Below, in pieces: positions 9,224-17,412 of a stretch of 64,000 bases of DNA. The stretch covers positions 1 to 64,000 of the forward strand of contig CAINLR010000133.1 in the NCBI GenBank assembly GCA_903850425.1, written 5' to 3'. The translations under genes and the position numbers were made by a program. Numbering within the stretch: the first letter of the stretch is position 1; every line of letters starts with the position of its first letter. The DNA comes from an uncultured Verrucomicrobia subdivision 3 bacterium. Lineage in GTDB: Bacteria; Verrucomicrobiota; Verrucomicrobiia; Limisphaerales; UBA11358. Under the pieces are notes generated by a model. That model made no database searches. It saw only the letters and a list, made by a program, of their open reading frames with translations, and was not told where the DNA came from.

Positions 9224-9668
9224 TTTTCAATGATTCACGATGCTTTTGGAAATAGTCCACCGTTTTGCGGCAAAGCCGTTCCGTGGTTTCGAGGTCAACG
9301 TAATCGGTAAAATCAAATTCACGCGCGTTAATTTTATTTTCAGTTTCTTCATCGGACGAGACATATTCCACCTCGGGATCAAACGGATCGCGCCCAATCT
9401 TTTTGCCATATTCCCGGGAGATGGCGATGCACGCCCACAATTCTTTGGCGAACGCCGGTTCGTCAATCGCGTCCATCAATTCGGCCGCCGGCACGATGGA
9501 CCAGCGTCCATTGCCGTCGAGAGTGAGAAAACCATTCGTCAGGCAATTGTCTATAAAATCTCCGAGCGACAGAACTCTCCGTTCCATCGGCAGCGCGGCG
9601 CGATGTTCGTCTTTCCAAATCGCGGCGCACAAAGCCCAGTAAGCATTTTCGGCATTTTCCATTTTCAA
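9216..9668 (-). CDS. Unknown acidic protein, paralogue of next gene, start codon lost
   Basis: The 150-residue reading frame is about 70 percent alike by eye to the neighbour at 9819-10301. Shared blocks are RVLSLGDFIDNCLTNGF, RWSIVPAAELMDAIDEP and YGKKIGRDPFDPEVEYVS. The neighbour starts MKNEYCIDDFLK. Here the frame is open upstream through IDDFLK, but about 53 bp covering the original ATG are deleted. Translation must therefore use the TTG at 9668 or the ATG at 9662, or the gene is dying. The reading frame is intact to its stop, which overlaps the second transketolase-end copy. I cannot name the family. The D-N-x-x-x-N-G-F element is faintly like DUF4375/DMP19-type proteins. Confidence 0.65.
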   Translation of the reverse strand: MKMENAENAYWALCAAIWKDEHRAALPMERRVLSLGDFIDNCLTNGFLTLDGNGRWSIVPAAELMDAIDEPAFAKELWACIAISREYGKKIGRDPFDPEVEYVSSDEETENKINAREFDFTDYVDLETTERLCRKTVDYFQKHRESLKND

Positions 9669-9688
9669 AAAATCGTCAATCGTGATGG

Positions 9689-9733
9689 TAAACCTCCCAC
9701 CCGAATTAACTCCTGGACGCTTCCGCCGGAATC
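9689..9733 (-). repeat. Remnant of isomerase 3' end
   Basis: These 45 bases match 10345-10389, the last codons of the fucose-isomerase-like gene, at 35 of 45 positions by my count and without gaps. They are fused directly to the third transketolase-end copy. The encoded F-G-W-E-V block is still recognisable. This fixes the left edge of an old tandem duplication that ran from the isomerase end through the small gene into transketolase. Confidence 0.85.
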
Positions 9734-9826
9734 GCCGCCGGTGTGGTCCGCGCCGGCGTTGACGATGAGCTGCAACATTGCCCTTCGCAGCGCGACGGCC
9801 TTGAGTTGGGGTTCGTGGTTAAGCAT
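9733..9826 (-). repeat. Transketolase 5'-end repeat, third copy
   Basis: The strand reads MLNHEPQLKAVALRRAMLQL and then IVNAGADHTGG before leaving homology, so it copies the transketolase start with about 16 changes in 88 bases. It is not attached to a full gene. The frame closes about 53 codons after the ATG. The ATG overlaps the TAA of the upstream small gene. Confidence 0.88.
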
Positions 9827-10301
9827 GGGGCAACAAGTCTAGATTTTTTCTGGCATATTCTATCGTCTTGCGCCAAAGCCGTTCTGATATTTCGAGGTCA
9901 ACGTATTTCGTGAACTGAAACTCGCGCGCGTCAATTTTGTTTTCAGTTGCTTCATCGAACGAAACATATTCCACATCGGGATCAAACGGATCGCGCCCGA
10001 TCTTTTTGCCATATGCGCGACAGATGGCGATGCACGCCCATAATTCTTTGGCGAACGCCGGTTCATCGATCGCATCCATCAGTTCGGCGGCGGGAACAAT
10101 CGACCAACGTGCATTGCCATCGAAGGTGTTAAAGCCATTCGTCAGGCAATTGTCGATGAATTCACCGAGCGATAAAACTCTCCACTCAAAGGGCAGCATT
10201 TCTCGGCCTCCGACTTTCTGAATCGCGCCATACAAAGCCCAATATGCCTTTTCGGAATCTGTAATTTTCAGAAAATCATCAATGCAATATTCGTTTTTCA
10301 T
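9819..10301 (-). CDS. Unknown acidic protein in the sugar operon
   Basis: This 160-residue soluble protein has no signal peptide or membrane segment. It is rich in D and E and has conserved-looking blocks LGEFIDNCLTNGFNTFDGN (residues about 45-63), SIVPAAELMDAIDEPAFAKE and YGKKIGRDPFDPDVEYVSFDE. The paralogue downstream keeps these same blocks, so they are probably functional. It lies 30 bp after the isomerase stop and ends overlapping a transketolase-start copy, so it was probably once placed directly between isomerase and transketolase. Faint similarity to the DUF4375/DMP19 type is a guess only. The function is unknown. Confidence 0.75.
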   Translation of the reverse strand: MKNEYCIDDFLKITDSEKAYWALYGAIQKVGGREMLPFEWRVLSLGEFIDNCLTNGFNTFDGNARWSIVPAAELMDAIDEPAFAKELWACIAICRAYGKKIGRDPFDPDVEYVSFDEATENKIDAREFQFTKYVDLEISERLWRKTIEYARKNLDLLPHA

Positions 10302-10331
10302 GCTGATGCTTTGAAATTCACGATTCGAATT

Positions 10332-11753
10332 TCATCCGTGTTTATGAACTTCCCACCCAAAATAATTCCCAAACGCCTCCGCCAGAATCTCAGCCGAATG
10401 CGATTGCGTCATGACGACGTGATGTTCAAAACCTTTTTCGCAGACGTGGCGCAGGACTTTTTGCAGGTTCGGCACTTTGGCCACGGCGCGGTTGCCGAAG
10501 GTTTTGAGTTCGTCGTTCGTGAGTTCGCCTTCGCCGACGTAGCAACGGATTTTGCCCTCGGCATCGGCGGTGGTGATGCGACCGTAGGTCAGCGGGCCGG
10601 CGGGCGTGCGTCCATCGAGCGCGCCGTAGGTGTTTTCGATGCCGAGAATGCTGCCGAGGATCGGCGCGTTGGAAATTTTGATGTCGGGTAGAAAGCTCTT
10701 CGCCCAGTTGCCGCAGTGGAACAGCACGCACTTGTCGTCGTCGTCCGCATAATTATTGTTCCAGTCCACCAGCGCGGCGGGCGTGCCCCCGGCGAGTTGC
10801 ATGGCATACATCGTGAGCACGCCGGTGACGTCCACTTCGCAGGCGCTGGGCATGAATTTCTCGCTCATCATACTCATGAGCGTGCAGACGTTGCAGCCGT
10901 AGTTTTCCTGCACGCTCGTCCAGCATTGGATGGCCGTGGCGTCGAGATGGTTCGCGTCCATCCAGTCGGTGAGCACCACGCCCATCTTGGCCATCTGAAC
11001 GAGCTTGTCGTTCGGCACGCCGGGCGCGGGGGCGTAGCCGGTGACTTCGGCCAATTTATTTTTAACCGCCGCCGCATTCGCATCGAGCTGGTTGGCCTTG
11101 CCGATGATTTCGGAAAGGTCAACGGTCGTAACGCTGATGCCGTGGCGTTCAAGAATCTTTTCCGAATAACGAACCGTGTTGAACGCGCCCGGCCGCGCGC
11201 CGACGGCGCCGAGACGGACCCCGTGCACGCCGTTCACCACGCGGCAGACGCCGAGAAACTTCTGCAAATCAACCTCGAAACTCGGCGAGCTTGGGTGCGA
11301 GACGTGTTTGCTCGTAAGCGAAAACTTGATGCCGGCCTGCACCAGGTTGTTCGTCACGGAAATCTTCCCACAGAACGCATCGCGACGGCGCGCGGGGGAG
11401 AGCTGATTGAGGTCGTCGGGATAAGCCTGAATGAGCACGGGCACGTTGAGCTTCGCCAGCTTGAGCGTGTCAGCCACGCCCTTTTCGTCGCCGAAGTTCG
11501 GCAGACACACGAGCACGCCATCAATTTCATCCGCGTGCTGGCGGAACAATTCGGCGCACTTGCGGGCATCGTTATGGGTCTCGACGCCGCCGAGTTTGGA
11601 ATCCGCTTCGCCAAGCTGAATCGCCTTGATGCCGAACTTGGCAAACACTTTCGCCATGTCCGCGCGGGCTTCGGTGACGAGTTGGTCGGGGAAAAAATCG
11701 CGGTTGCCGTAAATGACACCCAGCGTCGGATTCGGGTTTTTGAGACTTTGCAT
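10332..11753 (-). CDS. L-fucose/L-arabinose isomerase-family protein
   Basis: The start chosen is the ATG at 11753, giving 473 residues that begin MQSLKNPNPTLGVIYGNRDF. The protein has the two-domain fucose/arabinose isomerase layout. The N-terminal half carries VLVCLPNFGDEKGVADTL and VPVLIQAYPDD. The C-terminal half carries TSVQENYGCNVCTLMS, SACEVDVTGVLTMYAMQLA (with the metal-binding Glu) and LVDWNNNYADDDDKCVLFHCGNW. It should convert an aldose into a ketose that the downstream kinase and transketolase use. It is the first gene of the minus-strand operon, divergent from the sialidase-like gene. Substrates other than fucose are likely because no fuculose aldolase is present. Confidence 0.88.
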   Translation of the reverse strand: MQSLKNPNPTLGVIYGNRDFFPDQLVTEARADMAKVFAKFGIKAIQLGEADSKLGGVETHNDARKCAELFRQHADEIDGVLVCLPNFGDEKGVADTLKLAKLNVPVLIQAYPDDLNQLSPARRRDAFCGKISVTNNLVQAGIKFSLTSKHVSHPSSPSFEVDLQKFLGVCRVVNGVHGVRLGAVGARPGAFNTVRYSEKILERHGISVTTVDLSEIIGKANQLDANAAAVKNKLAEVTGYAPAPGVPNDKLVQMAKMGVVLTDWMDANHLDATAIQCWTSVQENYGCNVCTLMSMMSEKFMPSACEVDVTGVLTMYAMQLAGGTPAALVDWNNNYADDDDKCVLFHCGNWAKSFLPDIKISNAPILGSILGIENTYGALDGRTPAGPLTYGRITTADAEGKIRCYVGEGELTNDELKTFGNRAVAKVPNLQKVLRHVCEKGFEHHVVMTQSHSAEILAEAFGNYFGWEVHKHG

Positions 11754-11829
11754 AATCGGGGATTTGGTTGGAACTAGAGAAATCCTTTGCGGGCGGGAGA
11801 AGCAAGCGGAATTTTTAACTGGCGGACCG

Positions 11830-11884
11830 TTTGGCATTATTCTCAAATGGTTTGGCGTTTCCAATATGACTCAAACGCGCCAAA
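11830..11884. promoter_or_regulatory. Putative operator array between two sugar operons
   Basis: The 163-bp divergent region between the isomerase start (11753) and the sialidase-like start (11917) contains TTTGGC at 11830-11835 and again at 11851-11856, exactly 21 bp apart, which is two helical turns. The inverted form GCCAAA is at 11879-11884. Such spacing would suit a dimeric regulator controlling both operons, perhaps the AraC-type protein encoded at 19712. This is a pattern only. Chance occurrence of six-base words is not excluded. Confidence 0.3.
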
Positions 11885-11916
11885 TGAGTTATTAGTAATT
11901 GTCTCAACCAAAATCC

Positions 11917-13752
11917 ATGCACTTGAATCTCGCCACCGCGCAATGGTCCCGGCTCATCGTCTTCGCGACGGTGCTGACGGGCGTGGGCGGCTTGGTTCAA
12001 CCGCCGGTGGCTGCGGGGGATGAAACCGTGGTGGTGCGCGCCACCGGTTTTGACCTGGGTGCGGAAAAGTCCGTTTCCGACGGAACGAATCGTTGGGAAC
12101 TGGCTCTGGACCGGTCGAACACCGTCGCGCTGCCGTTCAACCAAGCGGCCATCAGGCAGGGCACCGGGCCGGCGTTGCAAGGGCCGGATGCGGACCTGCC
12201 TTATTTCAACGTCCGCTTCGCCTTGCCGGTGCCGCCGGAGAACGACACCAATCTAACCGGCGTGCTCGCCGGCCTGGACGCGCAGGTGCTCGCGCACAAC
12301 CACTCGCCGGGATTCGAAATTCTGCCCAACGGCGATGCGCTCGCGGTTTGGTTCAGCGCCAAGGATGCGCGCGGCGCGAGTGAGAACACGAACACGACTT
12401 GTTTTGTGCAGGCGCGGCTGCGCTACGGTTCCGAGCAATGGGACTTGCCCGAAGTTTTTTTCGACTTTGAAAATCTGAACGACCAGTCCGGCCTGCTCTG
12501 GAACGACGGCGGCACCATCCGCTTCTTCGGCGGCGGTCGCGGCGTGACGCCGATGTTGCCCTTCAAAATGGCGGCTTCCACGAACAACGGCGCGACCTGG
12601 ACGCTGTCGCTGCCGCAACTGGACAAGCCAGCGGCGGATTTCACGCCGCAGCCGATCAACAGCGCGTTTCGCGGCGCGGACGGCGCGATGTATTTCGCCA
12701 TGGACGCCGGCACGGACGAAAGTTTTCTCTGGCGCAGTGCGGACGGCGGAACCCATTGGCACCAAATGGAAGGCCGCACCGGCGCGCGGCATTCGACCAT
12801 GATTCCTTTGGATGAACCCGGGAAATTGCTTTCCATCGGCGGCAAAAACAACGCGGTCAACGGCTGGTCGCCCGTGAATATTTCGACGAATTTCGGCGCG
12901 AGTTGGAGCGAGAGCAAAGCGTCGCCGTTCCCGCCGCTCGGCGGCAACCAGCGTCCGAGTTTGATCCGGCTGGCGAATGGCCATTGGTTTTACGCCAGCG
13001 ATTCTTACATCAAGAAATCCGGCAAATCGCCTGATGGTTGGGAATATGGGCAGGGAACATTTGTCGCCATCTCCACCAACAATGGCGCGGACTGGTATTT
13101 CAAAAATTTGCCGGTCGAGCTGCCGCACCATGAGGACAAGCACTTTGGCACGCTCGGTTACGTCACGGCGCGGCAGGCGCCCAACGGCACCATCCATCTG
13201 TTGACGACGATGACGCAGCCGTGCCTGCATTACGAGTTCAACGAACGCTGGGTTTTTTCGGGCCTCACCGACCCCATTCCCGAGACCGGCGGCGGCAGGA
13301 TTCAGTCGTATCGCGAAGAATATCCGAGCGGCAAGCTCCGCTCGCTCTGGAGCGCGCGGATTTGTCCGAACGGCCGCTATCTGCTTTACGGCCTGGAAAC
13401 CGATTATTACGAAAACGGCCGCAAGCAGCATGAAGTCGCCTATGTGAACGGCCGCAAGAACGGCGAAGAAAATTTCTGGGGACCGGATGAAACGAAACTC
13501 TGGAGCTGGCGTTTCGACGTGACCAAAGACACCGGCGTCTGGACGCAATACTGGCCAAACGGCCGCGAAAAAATCCAGTCCACTTGGAACACCCAGCCGA
13601 CGGCGCGGGATTTGCCGCGCAGTTTTTTTGGGCTCGTCGCCGACGGGCCGGTTTTTCAGTGGAATGAAAATGGCGTGCCGCAGCGGGCCTACAATTTTAC
13701 CAATGGGGTTTTGGCCGGCGCACTGCCCCGGCAGAAAGGCGGCGACAAATAA
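11917..13752 (+). CDS. Secreted sialidase-like BNR protein with MORN-like tail
   Basis: The preferred ATG at 11917 gives about 611 residues. A TTG 18 bp earlier is possible. Residues about 10-35 form a signal peptide. The body is a six-bladed sialidase/neuraminidase-type propeller with four Asp-box motifs of the S-x-D/N-x-G-x-x-W type: STNNGATW, SADGGTHW, STNFGASW and STNNGADW. Residues from about 470 to the end hold short repeats such as YREEYPSGKLRSLW, YYENGRKQHEVAYVNGRKNGE and YWPNGREKIQSTW, which resemble MORN_2 repeats. Family members hydrolyse or bind sialic-acid-like or other glycosides, so activity is uncertain. It is the first gene of a plus-strand operon, 3 bp before the symporter. 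Confidence 0.82.
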   Translation: MHLNLATAQWSRLIVFATVLTGVGGLVQPPVAAGDETVVVRATGFDLGAEKSVSDGTNRWELALDRSNTVALPFNQAAIRQGTGPALQGPDADLPYFNVRFALPVPPENDTNLTGVLAGLDAQVLAHNHSPGFEILPNGDALAVWFSAKDARGASENTNTTCFVQARLRYGSEQWDLPEVFFDFENLNDQSGLLWNDGGTIRFFGGGRGVTPMLPFKMAASTNNGATWTLSLPQLDKPAADFTPQPINSAFRGADGAMYFAMDAGTDESFLWRSADGGTHWHQMEGRTGARHSTMIPLDEPGKLLSIGGKNNAVNGWSPVNISTNFGASWSESKASPFPPLGGNQRPSLIRLANGHWFYASDSYIKKSGKSPDGWEYGQGTFVAISTNNGADWYFKNLPVELPHHEDKHFGTLGYVTARQAPNGTIHLLTTMTQPCLHYEFNERWVFSGLTDPIPETGGGRIQSYREEYPSGKLRSLWSARICPNGRYLLYGLETDYYENGRKQHEVAYVNGRKNGEENFWGPDETKLWSWRFDVTKDTGVWTQYWPNGREKIQSTWNTQPTARDLPRSFFGLVADGPVFQWNENGVPQRAYNFTNGVLAGALPRQKGGDK

Positions 13753-13755
13753 TCC

Positions 13756-15354
13756 ATGAGCTCCCTGCGCACATTGGATTTGATTGTCATCGCGCTCTAC
13801 TTCGCGGGCGTGGCGGCCATCGGCCTGCGTTTTGCGCGGCGACAAACCACGACCGAGGCGTATTTCGTGGCGTGCCGCTCCATTCCGCATTGGGCCATGG
13901 GCCTCTCCATTTTCGCGACCATCATCAGCAGCATCACCTTCATTGCGTATCCGGGCGCGGCTTACAAAGGCGACTGGAATCTGCTGGTGCCCGGCTTCAT
14001 GGCCGTCGGCATTTTGCTGCTGCTGGGCACGACGTTGATTTCCTTTTTTCGCCATGCCGTCGGCATGAGCGCGTATGAATATTTCGAAAAGCGTTTTGGC
14101 TACGGCGCGCGAGCTTACAGCGCGCTGGCCTTCGTGGCGGGCCATTTTTCCAAAATGGGTTTTGTGCTGTTCACCATCACGGCCGCGATCTGCGGCATGA
14201 CCGGCTGGGACCAATATCAAGTCATCATCAGCGTCGGTTGCGTGACGGTTTTTTACACGCTGATCGGCGGACTCGAAGCGGTCATCTGGACCGAGGTGTT
14301 GCAGGGAATTGTAAAACTCCTGGGCCTGGTCGTGGTCATTGGCGTGCTGCTCACCATCATGCCCGGCGGTGCGACGGCAGCGTTTCAACTTGCCTCAGAG
14401 AACCATAAAATGAACCTCGGCAGCTTTGATTTCAATTTCGCGCAGAACGGCAATTTCTGGGTGATGCTGCTCTACGGCTCGTTCTGGTATCTGCAAAAAT
14501 ACGCCGCCGACCAAACACTCGTGCAGCGCTATCTCGTCGCCAAAACCGACTGCGACGCGCTCAAAGGCGTGGCGCTTGGTGCGGCGCTGTGCGTGCCGGC
14601 GTGGACCGCGTTCATGCTCGTCGGCACCTTGCTGTGGGCGTATTACCAATTGTCCGGCGAAGGGTTTCCCGCACATCTGATGGATAAGAACGGCAAGGTC
14701 ATCGCCGACCAAGTCTTCCCATTTTTCCTCACCACTAAAATTCCCGCCGGCCTCGCGGGCATTTTCATGGCCGCACTTTTTTCTGCCGCCATGTCCACAA
14801 TGTCGTCCGACTTGAACTGCCTCTCTGCCGTCGGCGTGGAAGATTATTATCGTCGCCTGCGGCCAAACTCCACCGACAAGCAGCGTTTGTTCATCGGCAA
14901 AGTCATCGTCGCGGTCTGCGGCACCATTGCCGTCGGTATTGGCGCGTTCATTGCGCGCAAAGGCGACAGCGCGCTGGCGCTTTATTACGCCGCCACCGCC
15001 ATTGTTTCCGCCGGCCTCGCCGGCATGTTCCTGCTCGCGTTCTTTAGTCGCCGCGCGAACCGGCAGGGTCTGTGGATTGGCATTATCAACGCGCTCATTT
15101 TCACCGCGTGGGCCACGCTCACCGGCGGCAAATACAAGCTTCTCGACCTCGGTTGGAACTACACCTGGCCTGACGTGATGATCGGCGTCGGCGCGCATCT
15201 CATCGTGCTGGTTGTCGGCTACGGCGCGAGCTGGCTTTTCCCGGCGGACGCAAATCTTAAAACCGAATGGACCATCTGGGGCTGGCTGGCGCAGCGGAAA
15301 AATTTGGGCAGGCCTAAAATTATTTCGCCCGTGGTGCTGGAGGTGAACCCATGA
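13756..15354 (+). CDS. Sodium/solute symporter (SSS family)
   Basis: The 532-residue membrane protein has about 13 hydrophobic segments. It opens with TLDLIVIALYFAGVAAIGLRF and has the SSS-family FFVACRSIPHWAMGLSIFATI-like segment (residues about 35-58, with YFVACR), the SSITFIAYPGAAYKGDWN loop and AALFSAAMSTMSSDLN near residue 340. It imports a sugar, sialic acid or sugar acid with sodium. It is 3 bp after the sialidase-like gene and overlaps the alcohol dehydrogenase start by 4 bp, so it probably imports the substrate of this operon. Confidence 0.93.
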   Translation: MSSLRTLDLIVIALYFAGVAAIGLRFARRQTTTEAYFVACRSIPHWAMGLSIFATIISSITFIAYPGAAYKGDWNLLVPGFMAVGILLLLGTTLISFFRHAVGMSAYEYFEKRFGYGARAYSALAFVAGHFSKMGFVLFTITAAICGMTGWDQYQVIISVGCVTVFYTLIGGLEAVIWTEVLQGIVKLLGLVVVIGVLLTIMPGGATAAFQLASENHKMNLGSFDFNFAQNGNFWVMLLYGSFWYLQKYAADQTLVQRYLVAKTDCDALKGVALGAALCVPAWTAFMLVGTLLWAYYQLSGEGFPAHLMDKNGKVIADQVFPFFLTTKIPAGLAGIFMAALFSAAMSTMSSDLNCLSAVGVEDYYRRLRPNSTDKQRLFIGKVIVAVCGTIAVGIGAFIARKGDSALALYYAATAIVSAGLAGMFLLAFFSRRANRQGLWIGIINALIFTAWATLTGGKYKLLDLGWNYTWPDVMIGVGAHLIVLVVGYGASWLFPADANLKTEWTIWGWLAQRKNLGRPKIISPVVLEVNP

Positions 15355-16496
15355 ACATCGTCACATTGCTCCAACCGCCGCGCCTCGTTTTTGGCAACGG
15401 CTGCGCGCCGCAATGCGCCGAGTTTCTAGCGCAGCGCGGCTGTCGTCGCGTGCTGCTCGTTTCCAGCACGCCCGTTCTGCCGACGCTAGGCGCAGTGAAT
15501 AAAGCGTTGAAGAATTCTGGCATTGAGATCGTTCAAGCTCCGACGGTTGATAAAGAACCGACGTGCGCGCTATTTGAAACTTTTTTGGAATTCGCCCGCG
15601 TGGAAAAAATTGACGGCGTGCTGGCCATCGGCGGCGGCAGTTCGATTGACGTGGCCAAACTCGTGGCCGCGCTCGCTCGCGGCACCCAAACGGTAGCCGA
15701 AGTTTTCGGCATCAACTTGCTGCAAAGTCGCGCACTCACGCTGGTCTGTCTGCCGACGACCGCCGGCACCGGCGCGGAAGTTTCGCCCAATGCCATTCTG
15801 CTCGCTGAAGCCGATGAGCTGAAAAAGGGCGTTGTCAGCCCGCACCTCGTGCCGGATGCGGCCTTCGTTGATCCACTGCTGACGCTTTCCGTTCCGTCCG
15901 CCGTCACCGCTGCGACGGGGCTTGATGCGCTGACGCATTGCATCGAAGCCTACGCCAATAATTGTTCGCATCCGATCGTTGATACTTACGCGCGGCAAGG
16001 CATCCAGTTGATTTCCAGAAATCTCGTGCGCGCCGTGCGTAACGGCAGCGACCTCGAAGCCCGCGCGGCGCTCGCGCTCGGCAGTCTCTACGGCGGGCTG
16101 TGCCTCGGCCCGGTCAACACGGCGGCGGTTCACGCGCTGGCGTATCCGCTCGGCGGCCGGTTTCACATCGCGCACGGTGTTGCGAATGCGTTACTGCTGC
16201 CGCACGTTTTGCGGTTCAATTTTTCCGCCGCGCCGGAACGTTACGCCGAAATTTCCGTGGCCCTCGGAGTCGCGCGCAGTGGTTCCAGCCTCAGCACGGC
16301 GGAACGCGGGGTGGATTTTCTCTCGCGACTGTCGCGCGACTGCGGCGTGCCGCAAAAACTTTCCGAGTTGAACATCCCGCGCGACGCCATTCCCGGGATG
16401 GCCAAAGCGGCCATGTTGGTGACACGGTTGCTGAAAAACAATTTGCGTCCGCTCACCGAGGCGGATGCCGTGCAGATCTACGAGGCCGCTTACTAA
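15351..16496 (+). CDS. Iron-containing alcohol dehydrogenase
   Basis: The 381-residue NAD(P)-dependent enzyme of the group III (iron-containing) alcohol dehydrogenase family shows the nucleotide-binding GGGSSIDVAKLVAAL near residues 88-102, TTAGTGAEVSPNAIL, and the metal-ligand blocks TGLDALTHCIEAY and HALAYPLGGRFHIAHGVANA, with histidines positioned for the metal. It would oxidise a sugar alcohol or reduce a sugar aldehyde in the acid-sugar pathway. It overlaps the symporter stop by 4 bp, and the lyase gene starts one base after its stop. Confidence 0.92.
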   Translation: MNIVTLLQPPRLVFGNGCAPQCAEFLAQRGCRRVLLVSSTPVLPTLGAVNKALKNSGIEIVQAPTVDKEPTCALFETFLEFARVEKIDGVLAIGGGSSIDVAKLVAALARGTQTVAEVFGINLLQSRALTLVCLPTTAGTGAEVSPNAILLAEADELKKGVVSPHLVPDAAFVDPLLTLSVPSAVTAATGLDALTHCIEAYANNCSHPIVDTYARQGIQLISRNLVRAVRNGSDLEARAALALGSLYGGLCLGPVNTAAVHALAYPLGGRFHIAHGVANALLLPHVLRFNFSAAPERYAEISVALGVARSGSSLSTAERGVDFLSRLSRDCGVPQKLSELNIPRDAIPGMAKAAMLVTRLLKNNLRPLTEADAVQIYEAAY

Positions 16497-16497
16497 A

Positions 16498-17412
16498 ATG
16501 AGAAAAGCATTGAAATATCACGGCGCCGTGGTGCCACTGGTGACGCCGTTAACCACGCAAGGCTCGTTGGACGAGGCAGCGTTAAGGCGGCTGGTGGATT
16601 GGCAGATTGCAGGCGGCGTGGCGGGCATTTTTGTGCTGGGCACGACCGGCGAAGGCGCCCATGTGCCGGCGCAATTGCGCTGGCAGTTGGTCGCCCGCAC
16701 CGTCGCCCTCGTCAATAAGCAGGCCTTGGTTTACGCCGGATTGGGCGATATCCGGTCGGCGGATTTGGCGGAAGCCAACGAGTTTTTTCAAGTCGGTGCC
16801 GACGCGGTGGTGGTGCATCCGCCGCTCTCGGAAAAATTGGTGCCGGAAAAATTATTGGGCTGGTATGCAACCTTGCTCGATCAGGTCAAAGGCCCGCTGG
16901 TGCTCTACAACATGCCGTCCACCACCGGCGTTTCCATTCCGCTCGACGCGGTGGAACAACTGCTTGGGCATCCCCGGCTCGTCGGCATCAAAGATTCGGA
17001 AAACAATCCCCAGCGCCACGAGGAGTTGTTGCAACGCTTTGGCGGCAAAAAAGATTTTTCGGTGTTTATCGGAGTCGGCGCGTTGATGGAACCAGGATTG
17101 AAACTCGGCGCGGACGGCATTGTTCCGAGCGTGGGCAACCTGATTCCCGAGGTCTGCCAGCAACTGTGTGTCGCCGCGAACGAAGCCGACTGGAACACGG
17201 TGGCGCAACTGGCGGCCCGGATGAACACGGTGGCGCTGCTCTACCAAAAAGGGCGCAACTTGAACGAATCCCTCGCGGCCCTCAAAGCGGCGATGCATTG
17301 TCGCGGTCTGTGCGCGCCGCAGGTTTTACCGCCGCTGCGGAGGGTGTCGGACGCCGAACTGGAAAAAATCCGGCACCAGCTGGCGGAGCTGCATTTGCTG
17401 AACGTAAAATGA
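16498..17412 (+). CDS. DapA/NanA-family lyase or synthase
   Basis: The chosen ATG at 16498 gives 304 residues. It is a class I aldolase TIM barrel of the dihydrodipicolinate synthase/N-acetylneuraminate lyase family. Visible signatures are LGTTGEGAHV near residue 46, the Tyr in LVLYNMPSTTGVSIP near 145, and the Schiff-base Lys in LVGIKDSENNPQRH near 172. Genuine DapA for lysine synthesis is unlikely because the gene is embedded in a catabolic operon. It more likely cleaves a 2-keto-3-deoxy acid to pyruvate and an aldehyde. Its stop overlaps the pdxA-type start by 4 bp. Confidence 0.92.
   Translation: MRKALKYHGAVVPLVTPLTTQGSLDEAALRRLVDWQIAGGVAGIFVLGTTGEGAHVPAQLRWQLVARTVALVNKQALVYAGLGDIRSADLAEANEFFQVGADAVVVHPPLSEKLVPEKLLGWYATLLDQVKGPLVLYNMPSTTGVSIPLDAVEQLLGHPRLVGIKDSENNPQRHEELLQRFGGKKDFSVFIGVGALMEPGLKLGADGIVPSVGNLIPEVCQQLCVAANEADWNTVAQLAARMNTVALLYQKGRNLNESLAALKAAMHCRGLCAPQVLPPLRRVSDAELEKIRHQLAELHLLNVK

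Noticed and set aside
8045-10301. Integron or site-specific attachment cassettes using the 88-bp repeat
   Set aside because: Direct repeats around small genes look like att sites, but no integrase is present and the isomerase-end remnant is explained more simply by tandem duplication.
12253-14388. 711-codon open frame on the minus strand
   Set aside because: It lies antisense to the sialidase-like and symporter genes, both with clear domains. Its residues are rich in R, A, G and H with no motif, which is what GC-rich antisense frames look like.
16498-17412. True lysine-pathway dapA
   Set aside because: The signature residues fit the superfamily, but tight coupling to acid-sugar kinase, PdxA2 and a symporter points to a catabolic lyase.
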